In this document: piece after piece, positions 9,265 to 17,677 of the stretch
Layout of the letters: every line of letters starts with the position of its first letter
How positions within the stretch are numbered: the stretch's first letter is position 1
Source of the DNA: Aquimarina brevivitae
Lineage (GTDB): Bacteria; Bacteroidota; Bacteroidia; Flavobacteriales; Flavobacteriaceae
Length of the DNA: 64,000 bases
Reading direction: 5' to 3'
NCBI RefSeq assembly: GCF_004216895.1
Contig: NZ_SGXE01000001.1
Span: 1,408,208 to 1,472,207 of the forward strand
The notes under the pieces: generated by a model
Seen by the model: only the letters and a program-made list of their open reading frames with translations
Told to the model about the DNA's origin: nothing
The model's database searches: none
Translations under genes and position numbers: made by a program

Positions 9265-9444
9265 TTAATCCGTTGCATCTTCTACAGCATCTCCAACTTC
9301 TTCTGCTGCATCTTCCATATCGTCTGCGGCATCTTCTGCAGCTTCCTCAACTTTTTCACCTGTTGACTTTTGCTCTCTACAACTAATTGTGGTTAACGAA
9401 ACTGTAAAAAGAACTAGTAAAAGTGTTATTAAACTTTTTTTCAT
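9265..9444 (-). CDS. Small acidic lipoprotein (59 aa)
   Basis: An ATG at 9442-9444 (complement) opens a 59-codon frame ending in TAA at 9265. The N-terminus is a lipoprotein signal (MKKSLITLLL... TTISC, Cys22). The mature part is almost entirely Ala, Glu and Asp in a repeating pattern (EDAAD, EDAAE, DAVEDA), suggesting a negatively charged amphipathic helix. Small flavobacterial lipoproteins of this type often sit among stress genes. It lies between a DUF1328-like gene upstream and the 105-residue gene downstream, all on the same strand. The function is unknown. Confidence 0.7.
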   Translation of the reverse strand: MKKSLITLLLVLFTVSLTTISCREQKSTGEKVEEAAEDAADDMEDAAEEVGDAVEDATD

Positions 9445-9470
9445 AATTGTAAATTAATGTTGATTGGTAT

Positions 9471-9632
9471 TTAAATTTTTTTTCTTCCAAGTACTAAGGA
9501 AACTAAGAATAGTACAATAAATATGAAGAATAATATTTTAGCAATGCTAGCAGCTCCAGCTGCAATTCCTCCAAATCCAAATATCGCAGCGACAATAGCA
9601 AGTATGACAAAAATAACGGTCCATCGTAACAT
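9471..9632 (-). CDS. DUF1328-like small membrane protein
   Basis: The product has 53 residues from the ATG at 9632; a longer frame extends upstream but its first 13 codons look non-coding, and the family begins at this Met (MLRWTVIFVILAIVAAIFGF). Two hydrophobic segments are joined by a Gly-Ile-Ala-Gly-rich turn, with a C-terminal LGRKKI. This matches the DUF1328 (YtjA) family of tiny inner-membrane proteins, associated in many bacteria with stress or stationary-phase expression. It is 26 bases upstream of the acidic lipoprotein gene. Confidence 0.82.
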   Translation of the reverse strand: MLRWTVIFVILAIVAAIFGFGGIAAGAASIAKILFFIFIVLFLVSLVLGRKKI

Positions 9633-9912
9633 AGTTTGTTTTTTTATTGTTAGTAATACTTTCAATATCACTAATTTTTAAAGTTTTCATTGACGCTATA
9701 GCCAGTATTGTTGACTCAATACCTAGTGTTTAATCCCATAATGTTGTGTAGTTATGTATAACATTATTTATGATTATCCTCGAGTAAAATACAAGACATT
9801 GAAAACAGACTATTAAAACATATTAATTTTGGAGACCCTTAAATGTTTTGTTTTTTTAATGGATTATTTTACTACGATTAGCATTTGTTACAAAAATTAA
9901 TAGTGGTTTACA
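9633..9912. other. 280-base gap without a convincing gene
   Basis: A/T-rich DNA between the DUF1328-like gene and the SRAP-like gene, both on the minus strand. It must hold the promoter of the small stress operon (about 9640-9800). I see no hairpin terminator for the SRAP-like gene, no RNA gene and no convincing open frame. Confidence 0.5.
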
Positions 9913-10617
9913 TTAATCGAAAATCAACTCTTGGTTATAATAGACTGGATCAAGAATGGATTCATAGATGATACCCTGCTCGTAAAAATCACGTGCTATT
10001 GGATGCGCTTTTAATGTGATCTCGGATTGTTGTTGAAGTATGTGATCTATTTCCTTAAGATCTGTATTGCTATTCAACCACTCGTCTTTGAATTGAGGAT
10101 CAATGATAGCAGGCATTAGGCTAGTTAAATTTTGAATTTTGGAAATAAAAGAAGTGGCTTTTTTAAGGAGCAAAGAACATGTTATAAAACCATCACTAAG
10201 TTTATTATAAATACCCGCTATAAAAAATGGTTTTTTAGTTGAATTAAACACATAAATTGGATACATCTTTTTATGCATGTAGTATGATGTAAAAAAACCA
10301 TCAACAATAATTAGGCACCTTCTGTTTTGATAAGCATGGCTATAAATTGAATTTGTTTTTATTTCAGAAGCAGTAAAGTTAAGTGTATTGTAAACATTTT
10401 GAAAATCCTCCCAACTGCCTTCATATTCTTTGGGTAAAATACCCCAAATTCCGTGAGATATCACCTTTGGTTTTTCTGCTATGATAATTGGTAATGTTGT
10501 TTCTTTGAGGCCGTCTACAATAGGATTTGGGCAATATATGTTAGGATGCTCAAATGGCATACCGATCTCGTGTTCTAACTGTTTTTTGGTAACGCTATTT
10601 GATAATTTATAAAACAT
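9913..10617 (-). CDS. SRAP/YedK-HMCES family protein with the catalytic residues missing
   Basis: The protein has 234 residues. It keeps the family scaffold: an N-terminal YKLSNS segment, ISHGIWGILP (compare the family's WGLIP), RRCLIIVDGFF (residues 99-109) and SLMPAII (167-172). Active members (E. coli YedK, human HMCES) trap abasic sites with Cys2 and use Asn, Arg, Glu and His residues. Here residue 2 is Phe (codon TTT, one base from TGT); the usual NAR motif reads NFTASE; the Glu of the GFYEW motif is replaced (GFFTSYY); and the His before the RMP motif is absent (QNLTSLMP). It should therefore be unable to form the DNA-protein crosslink. It may be a non-catalytic paralogue. Confidence 0.82.
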   Translation of the reverse strand: MFYKLSNSVTKKQLEHEIGMPFEHPNIYCPNPIVDGLKETTLPIIIAEKPKVISHGIWGILPKEYEGSWEDFQNVYNTLNFTASEIKTNSIYSHAYQNRRCLIIVDGFFTSYYMHKKMYPIYVFNSTKKPFFIAGIYNKLSDGFITCSLLLKKATSFISKIQNLTSLMPAIIDPQFKDEWLNSNTDLKEIDHILQQQSEITLKAHPIARDFYEQGIIYESILDPVYYNQELIFD

Positions 10618-10674
10618 GGTTGTTTAGCAGTTATGTGAATGAAAAAATTATCCACACGTTTTGGTCTAATTAAA

Positions 10675-10698
10675 CAGAGGGTACCAGAGTACCCTCTA
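10675..10698 (-). terminator. Hairpin terminator after the DUF2383-like gene
   Basis: Perfect 9-bp arms (10676-10684 and 10689-10697) with a 4-base loop lie 26 bases beyond the stop of the minus-strand DUF2383-like gene and before the SRAP-like gene. The trailing T tract is short, so efficiency is uncertain. Confidence 0.6.
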
Positions 10699-10723
10699 TT
10701 TATAGTTGATTAATAAAAGATAA

Positions 10724-11173
10724 CTAACTTAAATCTTCTAAACGTTTAATAGTATTTAGACCATTTTCAATCTGTTCTTTTTGCTTTAGCAGCACATTTT
10801 CTGTACTTGGCGGTAGTGTAGTTTCTTTAAGCACCTCTTGGTATTCGTCAACTGCAGACTTTTCGCCACGTATAGCTTCTTCTAACATTGATTCTTCATT
10901 ATCACTTGATAGTAAATTTTTAATATCCATCCAAGTTCTGTGAGCAGCACCTAAATTACTCCCTCCTTTGTTTACTTTTTGTCCAAAAGATTTGATTTCA
11001 CTTTTCAATTCGTGCCCAAAATCGTAACGCTCTTGCGCTTTAGAAGTAAAATAATTTTTTAGTGCTTTATTTTTAACGTTAGAAGCCGCTTTTTTAAACC
11101 CTTTTTCCGCGTCGTAAGTTCGTTCTAATAAGTCATTTAATTTAGTACTGACTTTTTCTGTATACGTATCCAT
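10724..11173 (-). CDS. PA2169/DUF2383 family four-helix-bundle protein
   Basis: The protein has 149 residues from the ATG at 11173; the open frame extends 11 codons further but crosses an inverted repeat (11194-11219) that looks regulatory, so the inner start is preferred. The sequence is all-helical, with a LNDLLERTYDAEKGFKKAA opening, a central HRTWMDIKNLL and an EEAIRGEKSAVDEYQEVL helix, matching DUF2383 proteins, ferritin-like bundles linked to stress in several bacteria. No membrane segment or signal peptide is present. A stress-protection role is inferred from family and context only. Confidence 0.8.
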   Translation of the reverse strand: MDTYTEKVSTKLNDLLERTYDAEKGFKKAASNVKNKALKNYFTSKAQERYDFGHELKSEIKSFGQKVNKGGSNLGAAHRTWMDIKNLLSSDNEESMLEEAIRGEKSAVDEYQEVLKETTLPPSTENVLLKQKEQIENGLNTIKRLEDLS

Positions 11174-11193
11174 ATGTGTTATTTTAAAGTGAG

Positions 11194-11219
11194 CGGTAAT
11201 TATCATTTAATGCTTACCG
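11194..11219. promoter_or_regulatory. Inverted repeat upstream of the DUF2383-like gene
   Basis: CGGTAA (11194-11199) and TTACCG (11214-11219) form a perfect 6-bp inverted repeat with a 14-base spacer, 21 to 46 bases before the chosen start. It may be an operator; no U tract follows it. Confidence 0.35.
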
Positions 11220-11484
11220 TATGCATTTGATTGTATTCATCATTATGTTTCGAATTCTTCTTCTATTAAAGATGTAGTATATACAATCACTGTTAAGATA
11301 AGTTTCTTAATACGATTACTTTTGTTCTAAAGCCTTAAAAATTAACTCATATGATGAAGAGGTAATCTGTTGGTTGTAAGTGTTTTGTAAATTCATAAAT
11401 TGGGTTAGGATTTATGGATTTAGTTAAAATTATTTCAACAGAAACATCTTATGGAGAGCTATTTTTATAGCAGAAGTGGAGCGA

Positions 11485-12360
11485 TCATGAATCCGGTAAA
11501 GTAAACTTCTTAGGGAAATCCAATGTGCGAATTGGAAATGGAATATTGATATCATTTTCGTCAAAAATTTCTTTAATGACCATGACAGCCTCACTTTGTG
11601 CTTTGGCAACTTCTAATGCTGAGGTAGAATCAATCCAAAATCTAAGTTCAAAATTAATGGAGCTATCGCCAAATTCCTTCCATAGAAATAAAACTTCCTC
11701 TTTTTCTTCCACAACATCAAATTTGGAAACAATAGTATCAATAACTAATTTTTTTACAAATCGAAGATCAGATTCATACCCAACTCCGCAACCTAAGATA
11801 ACCCGAGATTGGGAGGTAGTAGAATAGTTTTTGATTGGGTTTTCTATAACCATCTTGTTTGGTAAATATACCAGATTATTATCAACTTGTTTTATCGTTA
11901 CTAGGCGCAAATCAATGTCTACAATTTCACCTTCAAACCCGTTGCTCTCAATCCAATCACCAAACTTTACTTTTTTGATATAAGACAATATGATGCCCGA
12001 ATAGGTGTTTGCTAAAGCACCTTGCAGCGCTAAACCTACCGCTAAACCTGCAATACCGGCACCTGTTAGAATAGTATTTAAGGTTTTGCTGAGATTTAAA
12101 ATACCTAATATTAAAAATAGCCCCATAAGAATTATGAAAATAGAGACCATTTTTGAAATCAAGTTTTTCATTGATTTTTGCAAATTGGTTCTATTCAATA
12201 ATCTAGCGATCAGTTTGCTCAAGTATTTTGATATAATAATCACAATTATAAAGACGACAACTGCAATAAGAATATTGGGAAGGTTAACAATAAAGTTATC
12301 CAACCAAGATTCTAACTTTTCTAACATTTTGGACCAGGCATTAACTAATTTTTCTTTCAT
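11485..12360 (-). CDS. mscS: Small-conductance mechanosensitive channel, MscS family
   Basis: The product has 291 residues from the ATG at 12360, chosen over an upstream frame start that would overlap the topoisomerase stop. Three N-terminal membrane segments are followed by the pore helix signature (GAGIAGLAVGLALQGALAN), the family's most conserved stretch, and then the cytoplasmic beta and alpha/beta domains. It opens on membrane tension to release solutes in osmotic downshock. It starts 4 bases after the topoisomerase IB stop, so the two genes are very likely co-transcribed. Confidence 0.9.
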   Translation of the reverse strand: MKEKLVNAWSKMLEKLESWLDNFIVNLPNILIAVVVFIIVIIISKYLSKLIARLLNRTNLQKSMKNLISKMVSIFIILMGLFLILGILNLSKTLNTILTGAGIAGLAVGLALQGALANTYSGIILSYIKKVKFGDWIESNGFEGEIVDIDLRLVTIKQVDNNLVYLPNKMVIENPIKNYSTTSQSRVILGCGVGYESDLRFVKKLVIDTIVSKFDVVEEKEEVLFLWKEFGDSSINFELRFWIDSTSALEVAKAQSEAVMVIKEIFDENDINIPFPIRTLDFPKKFTLPDS

Positions 12361-12364
12361 AATC

Positions 12365-13462
12365 TTATAATTTATCCACAACTATGGTAGGTGTATAATC
12401 ATTTAGTATTTGTATAAGGGTTTGTTCCGTGGCAGTTAAATACTCTTGATGTTCTTGCTGCTCAACTTGTTTAAAATAAGATGCGATGGAATCATCTTCA
12501 TAAGAGGCCGCGATAAAAGGATGCACATAGTATTTTTTGCAAACCGCTCTTGTGTTACCCAAGTGTTTCGCAACACTATCATATGCTTTTATTACGTTTT
12601 TGGCTTTATCTTTTTCACTTTTTGGAATGCCCAAGTTTAGTAAACTTTCAAAAAAAAGTACACTACCCGCCCAGGTTCTGAAATCTTTAGCGGTATAGTA
12701 TTCTCCGGCAATATCATGTAGGTAATTATTTATAGCCTGGCTATCTATACTATGCTTGTCTTTATTATCATCAAAATATTGAAAAAGTTCCCATCCCGGT
12801 ATCTCTTCACACTGGTTTACGAGCCTTATTAATCGTTTATTTCTTAGTGTAACAGAATGTTTTTTACCTTTTTTTCCAGTAAATTCAAATTTAATTTTGT
12901 CTTTAAATGTTTTGAGATGTCGGGTACGCATGGTTGACAAGCCATAAGTCTTATTCTTTTTTGCATATTCTTCATTACCAATACGGATATGTGTTTCCTC
13001 CATCAGTCGGATCACTAAGGCTAAAACTTTACTCTTGGTCCATTGAGACTGATCTAAATCTGAATCTACTTTAGCTCTTAACTTTGGCAAGGCTTTGCCG
13101 AAATGAATCATCTTGTAGAATTTAGTTTGGTTCCTTACTTTTATCCATAAGGGATGATAACGATACTGTTTTCGTTTTTTCAGATCTCTACCGATCGCCT
13201 GTAGATGAAGATTTTTATAATCGGCTATTTTTACGTCGCGCCAGGCTGGAGGAATGACTAATTTTTGTATTCTGGTTAAATCCTTTGGGGTTTTGATGGG
13301 TTTACCTCTTCTTAAATAGATAAACTCATTATCTTTTTTCTCTCTAGTAATCGATAATTGATTTTCATTTGCATACACCAAATCAATGTCTTCTAAAGCA
13401 ATTTCAGGAGCCTGAATTACTTTTTTTAAAAGAGAAGGGTGTAGTGAAATGGTTTTACTCAT
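12365..13462 (-). CDS. DNA topoisomerase IB (poxvirus-like type)
   Basis: The protein has 365 residues. It matches bacterial/poxviral topoisomerase IB: an N-terminal domain with YLRRGKPI, then the catalytic domain with Arg179 (STMRTRH), Lys200 (KGKKH), Arg262 (KDFRTWAGS), Asn303 (LGNTRAVC, the position of the viral His) and the nucleophile Tyr312 (KKYYVHP). The enzyme relaxes supercoils through a 3'-phosphotyrosine. Such enzymes are scattered in bacteria and usually accessory to TopA and gyrase. It is operonic with the MscS-family gene downstream. Confidence 0.92.
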   Translation of the reverse strand: MSKTISLHPSLLKKVIQAPEIALEDIDLVYANENQLSITREKKDNEFIYLRRGKPIKTPKDLTRIQKLVIPPAWRDVKIADYKNLHLQAIGRDLKKRKQYRYHPLWIKVRNQTKFYKMIHFGKALPKLRAKVDSDLDQSQWTKSKVLALVIRLMEETHIRIGNEEYAKKNKTYGLSTMRTRHLKTFKDKIKFEFTGKKGKKHSVTLRNKRLIRLVNQCEEIPGWELFQYFDDNKDKHSIDSQAINNYLHDIAGEYYTAKDFRTWAGSVLFFESLLNLGIPKSEKDKAKNVIKAYDSVAKHLGNTRAVCKKYYVHPFIAASYEDDSIASYFKQVEQQEHQEYLTATEQTLIQILNDYTPTIVVDKL

Positions 13463-13714
13463 TATAGATTCTTAATTATTTAAACTATACAGCAAATCCT
13501 AAAAAGAGATTTGGTGTAATTAATGAATAGTCAGGAAACTAATTAGATAGGAAAAGAAAACAGTGCGTGATACCTAAAATTATTAACTGTATTAAAAAAG
13601 TAAATGGCCTAGGGATATCCCGTTGTATCTATTCGAGTTAATGTTTTTTCGATTTCGATTAAGGTATGGTTTGTAGGGATACTATATTACGGAATCACTA
13701 AAAATCAGATTGAT

Positions 13715-14560
13715 ATGAATAAATTAGGTAATGCAAATTTTGAAAATTATATAGGGTTAACCGAAGGTTATTCAGAAATGGCCTATCAAATGGTGTCTCA
13801 TATTTTAACCCTGGGTTATGCTGTAATGTTAGCAGGATTATTGTATTTTATATTAACGCTTAAAACCGTTTCTCCAAAGTATCGAATGTCCAATATATTA
13901 TCTGGGGTAGTTATGGTTTCTGCTTTTTTATTACTCTACGCGCAAGCAACCAATTGGACGACTTCTTTTCAATTTAATCCTGAAATGGGTAAATATTATC
14001 TCAACACCGATGGAGACCTTTTTAATAATGGGTATCGTTACTTAAATTGGTTGATTGATGTACCGATGTTATTATTTCAAATTTTATTTGTGGTATCGCT
14101 TACCAAATCAAATTTTGCCTCAGTACGTAATCAATTTTGGTTTTCGGGAGCATTAATGATTATCACAGGTTATATTGGGCAATTTTATGAAGTAACTAAC
14201 TTACCTATGTTTTTTATCTGGGGAGCGATTTCAACTGTGTTTTTCTTCCATATTCTGTGGTTAATGAATAAAGTTATTAAGGAGGGAAAAGAAGGGATTC
14301 CTCCTAAAGCTCAAAAAACGATGAATGCGATTTGGATCTTATTTTTAATTTCTTGGTTTTTATATCCCGGAGCCTATCTAATGCCACATTTATTAGGTGT
14401 TGAAGGAGGTTTTTTTAATGAGTCAGGAGTCGTTGGTAGACAAATGACTTATACTATAGCAGATGTTTGTTCTAAAGTAATTTATGGTGTTTTATTAGGT
14501 AATGTTGCTAAAATATTAAGTCAAGAAGATGGTTATATATATGAAAGTCTAAAAAGTTAA
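13715..14560 (+). CDS. Sodium-pumping (NDQ) microbial rhodopsin
   Basis: A seven-helix rhodopsin of 281 residues. Helix C carries Arg108, Asn111, Asp115 and Gln122 (RYLNWLIDVPMLLFQ), the NDQ signature of light-driven Na+ pumps such as KR2 (Asn112, Asp116, Gln123). Helix G carries Asp250 and the retinal Schiff-base Lys254 (DVCSKV). Residues equivalent to other KR2 key positions are also present with a one-residue offset: His29, Asn60, Asp101 and Gly262. The product should export Na+ (or H+ when Na+ is absent) across the inner membrane in light. Leu119 at the proteorhodopsin tuning position suggests green absorption. No retinal synthesis gene is in the window. A terminator follows at 14591. Confidence 0.95.
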   Translation: MNKLGNANFENYIGLTEGYSEMAYQMVSHILTLGYAVMLAGLLYFILTLKTVSPKYRMSNILSGVVMVSAFLLLYAQATNWTTSFQFNPEMGKYYLNTDGDLFNNGYRYLNWLIDVPMLLFQILFVVSLTKSNFASVRNQFWFSGALMIITGYIGQFYEVTNLPMFFIWGAISTVFFFHILWLMNKVIKEGKEGIPPKAQKTMNAIWILFLISWFLYPGAYLMPHLLGVEGGFFNESGVVGRQMTYTIADVCSKVIYGVLLGNVAKILSQEDGYIYESLKS

Positions 14561-14590
14561 TTTCTTTTTTGCTAACTAAACTATAACTCA

Positions 14591-14621
14591 AACTCATAGT
14601 GACTAGTTGTTACTATGAGTT
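14591..14621 (+). terminator. Hairpin terminator after the rhodopsin gene
   Basis: Perfect 10-bp inverted repeat (14591-14600 and 14612-14621) followed by a T-rich run, 30 bases after the rhodopsin stop. It indicates that the rhodopsin is transcribed alone rather than with the DUF2254 gene. Confidence 0.8.
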
Positions 14622-14738
14622 CTTTTATATCATAGTAATACCCTGTAAAACATATTCCTACTATTACATTATTTTTCTAATACTTATGATATATCAGCAA
14701 AGCCATAGCTATCCTCAACTTTAATAACGCAAGATTTT

Positions 14739-16025
14739 ATGGAAATTCGAAATGCTATAAGCAATGTATTTAATTTTTTAAAGCGAATTTATAGCCAAAC
14801 CCTATCAAGTATTGCATTCTATCCAGTATTGATTACGCTTCTTTTTTTAATTGGTGCATTTACTATTACGGCCATAGAAAATGTTTCACTAATTCATAAA
14901 CTAAAGGATGAAATACCCTATTTAATTATTAGAGACCCGGATATCGCTAAAACAATTTTATCTACCATGATAGCAGGTATCTTATCGCTTACAGTCTTTA
15001 GTTTTTCTATGGTGATGGTTGTATTGAATCAGGCTTCTTCGAATTATTCACCTCGTTTACTGCCGGGTCTTATTTCTGATAAAAAGCATCAAATCATCTT
15101 GGGGATATATATAGGTACACTCTTGTATAGCGTGATTATACTTATTTCTTTAGGCGCATCAGAAGTGGATACAAATTCTGTAGGATTGTCGACAATGATT
15201 GCGGCGATACTAGGAATAGTTTGTGTGAGTCTTTTTGTGTATTTTATTGATAGTATTTCAAAGGCTATTCAGGTACATAATATTATTAATAAGATTTACA
15301 AGAATAGTGATAAACTATTGGATAAAACACTCAAAGATCAAGAAGAAGGCGCAGAATTAAAGGAGTATTGGCGCGAGATTAGAAGCGAAAAAACTGGTTT
15401 TTATAAAACATTTGATAGTCGGGTTATGCGCAATTTTTTTTCAGACAAAAAAAATGAAATTGAAATCCTACTTTATGAAGATCAATATGTTTGGGAAGGG
15501 ATGCCAATTCTTAGAGTTAAAGAAAAATTACCGGATAAGGAACTTAAATCCTTATTATTATGTTTTGACTTTTCACAAGATGTACACGAGGATAATAGCT
15601 ATACTGGTGGACTGATAAAACTTATGGAAGTTGCTGTAAAGGCAATGTCTCCTGGTATAAACGATCCAGGTACGGCTATCGATGCGATTAATAAAATCGG
15701 TCCCTTAGTTCATAAGTGTCTTACCATGTATCCCATAACTATAGAAAAGAGACACGATGACAATCTTATCATTAACACGCATCAGGTGCCTCCCAAAGAT
15801 TTAATGCGATTAATAATACAGCCTATCCGGCAATATGCAAGGCACGATAGTTCGGTGATGCACGTGCTAATTAATACGCTATTATTCATAAAAAGAGATA
15901 CAGCCATTTTAACCCCCGGTCGATTAGCCTTAAAAAATGAGCTCCTGCTGGTAGAACAGGATATAAAAGATAGTATTTTTAATGAAGGAGATAAAATACA
16001 GCTACTTCATCTTTTTAAGGAATAG
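14739..16025 (+). CDS. DUF2254-like integral membrane protein
   Basis: The protein has 428 residues. Four hydrophobic segments lie in the first 180 residues (about 25-47, 70-97, 118-139, 148-172), followed by a large soluble C-terminal domain with the conserved SPGINDPGTAIDAI motif. This is the layout of DUF2254 proteins; the function is unknown. The sequence FSMVMVVLNQASSNYSPRLLPGL after the second segment is also typical. It follows the rhodopsin in the same direction but is separated by a terminator and 178 bases, so it is a separate transcription unit. Confidence 0.82.
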   Translation: MEIRNAISNVFNFLKRIYSQTLSSIAFYPVLITLLFLIGAFTITAIENVSLIHKLKDEIPYLIIRDPDIAKTILSTMIAGILSLTVFSFSMVMVVLNQASSNYSPRLLPGLISDKKHQIILGIYIGTLLYSVIILISLGASEVDTNSVGLSTMIAAILGIVCVSLFVYFIDSISKAIQVHNIINKIYKNSDKLLDKTLKDQEEGAELKEYWREIRSEKTGFYKTFDSRVMRNFFSDKKNEIEILLYEDQYVWEGMPILRVKEKLPDKELKSLLLCFDFSQDVHEDNSYTGGLIKLMEVAVKAMSPGINDPGTAIDAINKIGPLVHKCLTMYPITIEKRHDDNLIINTHQVPPKDLMRLIIQPIRQYARHDSSVMHVLINTLLFIKRDTAILTPGRLALKNELLLVEQDIKDSIFNEGDKIQLLHLFKE

Positions 16026-16326
16026 TAGCTCAGTTTTAAATAAAATGGGATAAATGTTCTTAAGAACTTTTTAAGAGTGTTGGGAAAAGTGCTAATGCGC
16101 TAAGATCTCTATTTTGTTTTAAGTTTAACACAAATAAATTTTTTTTTAGAATATGTTGTGATTTACTTGCGATTTTAACAAAATAATAGTTTTTTTTTCA
16201 TCCTGATTAACAATTGTACGTTTCCTTTTTGACTAAATTTTATAAAGAAAATAGGTAGATAGCCTTTTTGTTAAAAAGTTAACTATTTGCCTTACTACAT
16301 AAATCAACTAACAAGATTAACGTACT
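16026..16326. other. 301-base A/T-rich gap upstream of an AraC-type regulator gene
   Basis: It contains long T tracts near 16140 and 16190, a short palindrome around 16072 and the close pair of GTTAA words at 16270-16282, a plausible regulator site 45 bases before the AraC-type gene. No gene or RNA is visible. The tracts may bend the DNA and the AraC-type gene may be autoregulated, but this is inference. Confidence 0.45.
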
Positions 16327-17397
16327 ATGAATAAAACAGTAACCATTGATGCTAATAATGCTTTAGACAACCTGCAAAGCATTCAGCGACAAATTGGGGG
16401 CCAAATAAAACAAACCAAATCGCAATATGTACTTACTATAAACAATAAAACCGCAAAGGGGGTGATCAAAGCAAATGCTTTTGACAGAGGCTTAAGGTTG
16501 TTAGAATATGATATTACCTTTAGAGAAGCGGTTGAACTTAGTATTGATGGGGATCAAATTGCCCCTATATATTTCTATTATTTTGCACAGGGTTTTGGGT
16601 ATCATCAAATCAATGAACAAAATCAATTTAAAATAGAGCAGTATAGATCGGTGATAACCTCACCTCAAGAAGATGTTACTTGTTTCCTTTCTTTTCCTGC
16701 CAATCAAAAAATTCATTTAACCGAACTACAAATCCATAAGCAACAATTCTTGAACAAACAGGGTCTTGCATTAAATCAACTTGAGGATAATCTCTACGAG
16801 GTTTTTGTGGATAAGGATTGTCGTAACAACTTTTTGTACTATGGAGCTTTTGATTTAAGCTTGCTTGATAAGGTTACAATGTTGAATGAAGATATAGCAG
16901 TTGGAGGAAGCTTAGTCAATCATTTATACAAAGAAGGTATAGTTTATCAAATATTGGCTGATCATCTAAGAATTTATAGGTCTTCTTCAAAAAATCAAGA
17001 CTTAGAAACTTCCTTATTAAAAAAAGAACTTAAAAAAATTAAAGAACTGTCGATTAGTATAGCCAATGATGTTTCTAGAGATTATTGTTTGGACGCCTTA
17101 TCCGAAGAGACTGGTCTACCACAGGCAAAACTACAAGAAGGTTTTAAGTTATTATATGATATGACAGTTACTGAATATATCAGGCACTTACGATTAGAAG
17201 AAGCTAAGAGCCTTATGAATGATTCAGATCTCAATATATCTGAAATAGTTTATAGTATAGGGTTTAGTAGTAGAAGTTATTTTTCCAAAATATTTAAGGA
17301 AAAATATAGTATTAGTCCTAATGAATATAAAAATAAAGTGTTTCAACCATCAAAACTAAATGCAGTTAAATCAACAAGCTTAGAGGTTGTTGCATAG
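16327..17397 (+). CDS. AraC family transcriptional regulator
   Basis: The protein has 356 residues. The C-terminal hundred residues hold two helix-turn-helix motifs of the AraC type, with the diagnostic MTVTEYIRHLRLEEAKSLM and SEIVYSIGFSSRSYFSKIFK segments ending in PNEYKN. The N-terminal 230 residues form an unassigned sensor-like domain. It probably responds to an intracellular signal. Its target is unknown; neighbours are the DUF2254 gene and the YtxH operon. Confidence 0.9.
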   Translation: MNKTVTIDANNALDNLQSIQRQIGGQIKQTKSQYVLTINNKTAKGVIKANAFDRGLRLLEYDITFREAVELSIDGDQIAPIYFYYFAQGFGYHQINEQNQFKIEQYRSVITSPQEDVTCFLSFPANQKIHLTELQIHKQQFLNKQGLALNQLEDNLYEVFVDKDCRNNFLYYGAFDLSLLDKVTMLNEDIAVGGSLVNHLYKEGIVYQILADHLRIYRSSSKNQDLETSLLKKELKKIKELSISIANDVSRDYCLDALSEETGLPQAKLQEGFKLLYDMTVTEYIRHLRLEEAKSLMNDSDLNISEIVYSIGFSSRSYFSKIFKEKYSISPNEYKNKVFQPSKLNAVKSTSLEVVA

Positions 17398-17427
17398 AAA
17401 AATATAAATTGAGTGAGTTGTGAGATG

Positions 17428-17489
17428 ATATGGGATGATGTAACAATATTTATTTAATAATCTTTTTTAATAAATACATCATCCCATAT
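17428..17489. terminator. Long stem-loop between convergent genes, one arm inside a coding sequence
   Basis: Perfect 15-bp arms (17428-17442 and 17475-17489) enclose a 32-base A/T-rich loop. The right arm lies within the last codons of the minus-strand 67-residue gene and the left arm between the two convergent genes. It probably ends transcription from both sides. Confidence 0.65.
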
Positions 17490-17653
17490 TTTTTAAGCAT
17501 TCCTAATATGGACGGAATCCAATTATAGGGCTTCAACTCTTCATTGACCTCTGATTTTATTAACTTTAACTCTTCAATAGCTATTTGTCTTTCAAGATTA
17601 AGTCTCTTAAGATCATATTGTATCTCTTCAAAAGAATTGTAATATTTATTCAT
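17450..17653 (-). CDS. Small hypothetical protein, DUF6327-like (67 aa)
   Basis: A 67-residue product with an amphipathic helical N-terminal half (YNSFEEIQYDLKRLNLERQI) and a basic, hydrophobic C-terminus. I recognise the opening as typical of a small flavobacterial family I believe is DUF6327, always found next to YtxH and holin-like genes. It is the last gene of the three-gene minus-strand operon, 24 bases after the holin-like gene. The function is unknown; a peripheral membrane or envelope role is plausible. Confidence 0.65.
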   Translation of the reverse strand: MNKYYNSFEEIQYDLKRLNLERQIAIEELKLIKSEVNEELKPYNWIPSILGMLKKYGMMYLLKKIIK

Positions 17654-17677
17654 TTTTTTAATTTTAGAATACTTTTA

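Noticed and set aside
11341-11470. Short ATG frames in the gap between the DUF2383-like and MscS genes
   Set aside because: All are below 20 codons with no recognisable pattern.
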